A DNA stretch of 64,000 nucleotides, taken from Liolophura sinensis. Its lineage: Eukaryota > Mollusca > Polyplacophora > Chitonida > Chitonidae. The stretch spans positions 1 to 64,000 of the forward strand of contig NW_027018146.1 of NCBI RefSeq assembly GCF_032854445.1. The letters are read 5' to 3'. Made by a program: the position numbers and the translations under genes. Numbering within the stretch: position 1 is the stretch's first letter; each line of letters begins with the position of its first letter. The notes under the pieces are model-generated. The model saw only the letters and a program-made list of their open reading frames with translations. It was not told the origin of the DNA and did not search any database. This document shows, piece by piece, positions 61,205 to 64,000 of the stretch.

Positions 61205-64000
61205 CCAGGGATCGGCAGCTGTTGAAAAATTGCAAATTTCCCTGGTTTCCATGGAGTAAGAGCCGTTGCTGGGCACGTGATTATGACATCAATGATCATT
61301 GATTTGTCGCTACAGCCAAAAGTATTGGTCGGAGAGCAACGCGGTTTGCACCATTCGATTTCTCGTCACAAAATACGTCGGATTAGCCTCTTACCAGCAG
61401 CACTGGAACAGTTTTTCCACTTTTGCATTTTTGCCTGGTCTTTTTGTGAATTGAAATCGGCTACACTGTACTATGTACCATCGCGACTGGTCATTACTAT
61501 ATTTAACTTTTGACTATAAGTTATGTGCCCTTCGGTAGCCCAGAAGACGTCAAATCTTTGGGCTAAGCCCATTTAACTCACCCAGCAATTGTCTTACTTC
61601 TAAGTCCAAGACAATCTCATTGTCTTTATCTACGTGTAGAAAAACCAGACCATTTGTACATAAAAAACACAAGGTACTTGATACAGTCTGATGTAAAAAA
61701 TACAACTGACCACAGACCCACATTAATAAGGTGCCAAAAGAAGCGGAATTGAGCCAGGCATCGGCAACTGTTGAAAAATTGCAAATTTCCCTGGTTTCCA
61801 TGGAGTAAGAGCCGTTGCTGGGCACGTAATTATGACATCAATGATCATTGAATTGTCGCTACAGCCAAACGTATTGGTCGGAGAGCAACGCGGTTTGCAC
61901 CATTCGATTTCTCGTCACAAAATACGTCGGATTAGCCTCTTGCCAGCAGCACTGGAACAGTTTTTCCACTTTTGCATTTTTGCCTGGTCTTTTTGTGAAT
62001 TGAAATCGGCTACACTGTACTATGTACCATCGCGACTGGTCATTACTATATTTAACTTTTGACTATAAGTTATGTGCCCTTCGGTAGCCCAGAAGACGTC
62101 AAATCTTTGGGCTAAGCCCATTTAACTCACCCAGCAATTGTCTTACTTCTAAGTCCAAGACAATCTCAATGTCTTTATCTACGTGTAGAAATACCAGACC
62201 ATTTGTACATAAAAAAACACAAGGTACTTGATACAGTCTGCTGTAAAAAGTACAACTGACCACAGACCCACATGAATAAGGTGCCAAAAGATGCGGAATT
62301 GAGCCAGGCATCGGCAGCTGTTGAAAAATTGCAAATTTCCCTGGTTTCCATGGAGTAAGAGCCGTTGCTGGGCACGTGATTATGACATCAATGATCATTG
62401 AATTGTCGCTAAAGCCAAAAGTATTGGTCGGAGAGAAACGCGGTATGCACCATTCGATTTCTCGTAACAAAATACGTCGGATTAGCCTCTTACCAGCAGC
62501 ACTGGAACAGTTTTTCCACTTTTGCATTTTTGCCTGGTCTTTTTGTTAATTGAAATCGGCTACACTGTACTATGTACCATCGCGACTGGTCATTACTATA
62601 TTCAACTTTTGACTATATGTTATGTGCCCTTCGGTAGCCCAGAAGGCGTCAAATCTTTGGGCTAAGCCCATTTAACTCACCCAGCAATTGTCTTACTTCT
62701 AAGTCCAAGACAATCTCAATGTCTTTATCTACGTGTAAAAAAACCAGACCATTTGTACATAAAAAACACAAGGTACTTGATACAGTCTGCTGTAAAAAGT
62801 ACAACTGACCACAGACCCACATTACTAAGGTGCCAAAAGATGCGGAATTGAGCCAGGCATCGGCAGCTGTTGAAAAATTGCAAATTTCCCTGGTTTCCAT
62901 GGAGTAAGAGCCGTTGCTGGGCACGTGATTATGACATCAATGATCATTGATTTGTCGCTAGAGCCAAAAGTATTGGTCGGAGAGCAACGCGGTTTGCACC
63001 ATTCGATTTCTCGTCACAAAATACGTCGGATTAGCCTCTTACCAGCAGCACTGGAACAGTTTTTCCACTTTTGCATTTTTGCCTGGTCTTTTTGTGAATT
63101 GAAATCGGCTACACTGTACTATGTACCATCGCGACTGGTCATTACTATATTCAACTTTTGACTATAAGTTATGTGCCCTTCGGTAGCCCAGAAGGCGTCA
63201 AATCTTTGGGCTCAACCCATTTAACTCACCCAGCAATTGTCTTACTTCTAAGTCCAAGACAATCTCAATGTCTTTATCTACGTGTAAAGAAACCACACCA
63301 TTTGTACATAAAAAACACAAGGTACTTGATACAGTCTGCTGTAAAAAGTACAACTGACCACAGACCCACATTAATAAGGTGCCAAAAGATGCGGAATTGA
63401 GCCAGGCATCGGCACCTGTTGAAAAATTGCAAATTTCCCTGGTTTAAATGGAGTAAGAGCCGTTGCTGGGCACGTGATTATGACATCAATGATCATTCAA
63501 TTGTCGCTAGAGCCAAAAGTATTGGTCGGAGAGCAACGCGGTTTGCACCATTCGATTTCTCGTCACAAAATACGTCGGATTAGCCTCTTGCCAGCAGCAC
63601 TGGAACAGTTTTTCCACTTTTGCATTTTTGCCTGGTCTTTTTGTGAATTGAAATCGGCTACACTGTACTATGTACCATCGCGACTGGTCATTACTATATT
63701 TAACTTTTGACTATAAGTTATGTGCCCTTCGGTAGCCCAGAAGACGTCAAATCTTTGGGCTAAGCCCATTTAACTCACCCAGCAATTGTCTTACTTCTAA
63801 GTCCAAGACAATCTCATTGTCTTTATCTACGTGTAGAAAAACCACACCATTTGTACATAAAAAACACAAGGTACTTGATACAGTCTGATGTAAAAAATAC
63901 AACTGACCACAGACCCACATTAATAAGGTGCCAAAAGAAGCGGAATTGAGCCAGGCATCGGCAACTGTTGAAAAATTGCAAATTTCCCTGGTTTCCATGG
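61205..64000. repeat. Seven-monomer tandem duplication, copy 2 (truncated by window)
   Basis: The second copy follows copy 1 directly and is cut by the window end after about 2,796 bp. All markers compared are identical to copy 1. Whether further copies follow cannot be seen. Confidence 0.9.
63722..64000. repeat. Partial monomer at right edge
   Basis: The last unit starts at 63,722 and is cut at the TTTCCATGG segment, about halfway through, so the array continues to the right. Its variants (CTCATTGTC, CTGATGTAAAAAATAC, CGGCAACTG) match the unit starting near 59,878, 3,844 bp upstream. Confidence 0.95.

Larger units (their letters stand above)
1..64000. repeat. Satellite DNA array, ~549-bp monomer, head to tail
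   Basis: The block starting GTGCCCTTCGG recurs from 29 to 63,722 in 116 steps averaging 549.1 bp, always in the same orientation, and every base between belongs to a recognisable copy. Monomers differ mainly by scattered substitutions and one-base indels. The least variable parts are the TTTAACTCACCCAGCAATTG segment and the GGTACTTGATACAGTCTG segment; the most variable is the stretch between CCCACATTA and GATGCGGAAT. No stretch of 300 bp lacks a satellite monomer and none contains anything else. Long homogeneous arrays of this type are characteristic of eukaryotic heterochromatin. A centromeric role is an inference only. I do not recognise the family. Confidence 0.98.

Noticed and set aside
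54-63998. Many open frames of 60-142 codons on both strands, some looking conserved
   Set aside because: They recur once per monomer because the DNA is repetitive. Overlapping frames exist on both strands, single-base indels and substitutions freely break or fuse them, and no product shows a domain I recognise.
1-64000. CRISPR array
   Set aside because: The repeat unit is 549 bp and contiguous, with no short repeats separated by unique spacers and no cas genes.
1-64000. rDNA intergenic spacer subrepeats
   Set aside because: No rRNA coding segment occurs in 64 kb and no unique spacer separates the repeats.
1-64000. CENP-B box
   Set aside because: I looked for TTCG followed by A and CGGG at the required spacing on both strands. 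CTTCGGTAGCCCAGAAG and ATTCGATTTCTCG do not fit, and CCCG is absent from the consensus.
1-64000. Retrotransposon LTRs or a transposon-derived tandem repeat
   Set aside because: No target-site duplications, terminal TG/CA unit edges, primer-binding site, polypurine tract or reverse transcriptase/transposase remnant was seen.
1-64000. Telomeric or simple-sequence repeats
   Set aside because: No short-motif tandem runs are present; the longest simple runs are A or T tracts of about 8 bases inside monomers.

Overview
The whole 64,000-base window is one uninterrupted head-to-tail satellite DNA array. I see no gene, RNA gene, transposon, inverted segment or unique flanking sequence. The repeat unit (monomer) is about 549 bp. 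Taking the block that begins GTGCCCTTCGG as the start, the first start is at 29 and the last at 63,722, which is 116 complete units averaging 549.1 bp, plus a 28-bp fragment on the left and a 279-bp fragment on the right. The array therefore runs off both ends. One representative unit is about 42% G+C by hand count. The only open frames are short (up to 142 codons), recur once per monomer on either strand, and are broken by single-base variants; I judge them non-coding.

The layout suggests a eukaryotic heterochromatic, possibly centromeric or pericentromeric, array. I do not recognise the satellite family or the species. Two sequence subfamilies alternate in blocks. Subfamily A (GCGACTGG, CTCGTCAC, ACATAAAAAACAC) fills about 1-7,026, 17,350-44,900, 45,355-47,645, 50,600-54,300, 56,345-60,350 and 61,205-64,000. 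Subfamily B (TCACGACTGG, CTCGGCAC, CATAAAAATCAC, TTTATTTACG, GTCACTACAG) fills about 7,027-17,345, 44,900-45,355, 47,645-50,600, 54,310-56,340 and 60,353-61,205.

Over the monomers lies a nested, irregular higher-order repeat (HOR) structure. There is a 2-monomer B unit (about 1,098 bp), 4-monomer units (2,196 bp; 29.7-34.6 and 38.4-42.8 kb), a 5-monomer tandem duplication (2,747 bp; 42.6-48.1 kb), a 7-monomer tandem duplication (3,844 bp; 57.4-64.0 kb), a 10-monomer B duplication (about 5,486 bp; 7.7-17.0 kb), and dispersed copies 11, 37, 42 and 73 monomers apart. The newest duplications show no difference at any marker I compared, which points to ongoing unequal exchange or replication-slippage amplification.

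Within the monomer the most constant stretch is a 30-bp dyad with arms GTACTT..TACAG / CTGTA..AAGTAC. Other conserved symmetric elements are a TGGGC-TAA-GCCCA hairpin, an AAGACA/TGTCTT hairpin that lengthens in some variants, a CACGTG box, and an AATGATCATT palindrome that grows to 16 bp in one monomer type. Four short tracts contain unusually many one-base homopolymer indels and may be residual assembly error.
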